From Hormiphora californensis (Eukaryota; Ctenophora; Tentaculata; Cydippida; Pleurobrachiidae): a stretch of 64,000 nt of DNA. A program made the translations under genes and the position numbers. The notes under the pieces were generated by a model. That model was given only the letters and a program-made list of their open reading frames with translations. It was not told the DNA's origin and did no database searches. Shown piece after piece: positions 62,722 through 64,000 of the stretch; positions within the stretch are counted from its first letter, which is position 1; every line of letters begins with the position of its first letter. The DNA is taken from the NCBI GenBank assembly GCA_020137815.1, contig CM035355.1, forward strand, positions 62,001-126,000, in the 5' to 3' direction.

Positions 62722-63840
62722 TCAACTCTCCAGCGGGGGGAACTCAGGTTCTTCGTGCCAGCTGAGTTCTTCGAGCTCAGTCCCGTTGCCGTGGACCTGG
62801 TTGGCTGATGGTCCAGTGATTACGGTCAAATCACCCGGCTATCTCCCCAATCTTGGGGAGTAAACTTTGCCAGAGACCTTGCCGAACTCAACTATGGAAC
62901 CGAGCTCTTGCAGTGCGGCTGGTCCCTGCTGGGATTGGTTCGATTGGTTCGGCGGTCGATTGATGAGCGGTTGGTTGACGATTGATATCAGTCGTTGATC
63001 GATCGTTTGTCGGTCGGTCGTCGGACTGAGTTTTAGTGGGGATCCCAGTTGAACTGATAATCTCACCCCAGCCAGTAACCTTGTTACACATGGCAACCCA
63101 TGATTTGTAATCACCGAGGGCCTCCGCCTAGTAGGTAATGCCTACTAGGCATGCCTGATGACCCGTCGGCTGTCTCCCATTTAATTATGGGGTTAAATAG
63201 GGGTTATTCCCCTGGGGAACCTCTGCCCAAATTTTTGCCACATACTACCTTTGCAATATATCTAGAACAATCCTCCTCACTGACAAACAGATCAAGCAAC
63301 ACACTTGATTTGGTAAAATTCTCCAAACTAATAGCCAAAGTAACCTATTCGATTAAACCATCCCTAACTATCCCGACCTGGAACAAGTGGCAAACTATAG
63401 GGCAACGCTACTTATGGGGGAGTTTTCTTCTATAACAACGCAATAAGGGACCCAAGAGTGGTAGGGCAGGTCTGGGCCAAACAAATGGCCACCTCCGCCA
63501 TATGGCAAGTAGTTACCCCGCAAAAGTGCAACCCCTGGGAGATGATTATTTGCCAAATGCTCACCAGAGTTAACATAAGCGTTTTCATGCTTATCTGTGC
63601 TTGCTAAGAAATTAGCTGTCCGGACCCCCAGGTTGCATGCTGATAAGTACTGCTAGCGGTTTTGACCCAAGACCTGAGGTGTGATAAGATATTTCAGCCG
63701 TCACCGATTAGATGGTGAACCCACGGTATTGTTATATCCGGCAACCCACCTACCTCTACAGCTCCTTGGAGCAGTAGTAACCAGAGACCAGTCTGTGTGA
63801 CAGGTAAATTCCATCCATTGCCCTGACAATATAGGTATGT
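62722..63840. repeat. Dispersed repeat of unknown type, copy 2 (holds the empty site)
   Basis: Contiguous version of the repeat split at 31260/37025: left part matches 30600-31260, right part 37027-37360, meeting at the TA 63510-63511. It differs by a CGATTGGTTCGG-type expansion at 62936-63035 and a 10-bp hairpin GCCTAGTAGG / CCTACTAGGC (63126-63150). No ORF or RNA recognised; perhaps an old retroelement. Confidence 0.65.
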
Positions 63841-63918
63841 CAGTCTACTATTAGATTCACTGTATCAAATACTCACATATATAATATATTATATTATATT
63901 AATTTACGCTGCGCGCGC

Positions 63919-64000
63919 TACACGTTAACATGTGATAAACGCGCAAAACAATTCCACACACGACTTTGGGGGGTGAACAGTTGAAAAAAAATGGAGTATA
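63919..64000. mobile_element. Start of a second copy of the 53120-54115 palindrome, cut by the window end
   Basis: CTACACGTTAA.ATGTGATAAA and the following 60 bp match 53119-53200 with few changes. An AT-rich (ATATAT) stretch lies just before it (63880-63905). Confidence 0.65.

Overview
This window looks like a gene-poor, repeat-saturated stretch of an invertebrate metazoan genome. I cannot name the species; sponge-like or cnidarian-like is a guess from the mix of elements. There is no operon structure, no multi-exon host gene that I can support, no rRNA gene and no CRISPR array. Almost every base that can be explained belongs to a mobile element or a tandem repeat, and most elements are nested in others. 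Many insertions could be defined to the base by their target-site duplications (TSDs).

Layout. 0.5-4.1 kb: a palindromic element broken by a TA-flanked MITE that itself carries a retroelement fragment, plus an AGACGG-rich 1.1-kb palindrome. 4.25-12.05 kb: a Mutator-like palindrome (9-bp TSD) containing a broken non-LTR retrotransposon (endonuclease, reverse transcriptase, RNase H), which in turn contains a hAT-like element, a pogo-like MITE inside that, and a piggyBac-like element. 12-15 kb: hairpins and short-period repeats. 15.4-18.4 kb: a palindrome holding a hAT-like element. 20.8-26.1 kb: an intact, apparently young Ty1/copia element (1411-aa Gag-Pol) inserted into another retroelement's C-terminal coding domain. 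28-30.6 kb: two nested TA-flanked elements. 31.26-37.02 kb: a 5.8-kb pogo-ended element whose empty site survives in a second copy of the host repeat at 63.5 kb; inside it are a large palindrome, an inverted minisatellite and an ORF1-only retroelement. 37.8-48 kb: an inverted-repeat pair rich in TGACGTCA, another ORF1 element and its internally deleted copy, a 1-kb palindrome, a second hAT-like copy and several MITEs. 48-56 kb: small palindromes, a tRNA-derived SINE, a truncated ORF1 element and a (GA)n tract. 56.7-62.4 kb: a minus-strand ORF1 element interrupted by a 460-bp satellite array, half a MITE and a third ORF1 element.

The coding content is retroelement protein: one intact copia polyprotein, three intact ORF1-type RNA-binding proteins (337, 318 and 318 aa: coiled coil, RRM-like domain, C-terminal domain) and several broken copies. 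The most interesting theme is that all ORF1 elements here end in a short 3' UTR and family-specific tail with no reverse transcriptase, in three families. This resembles mammalian HAL1 (ORF1-only L1 derivatives) and implies trans-mobilisation by a partner not seen here. A second theme is that long palindromic non-autonomous elements share short sequence modules while otherwise looking unrelated.
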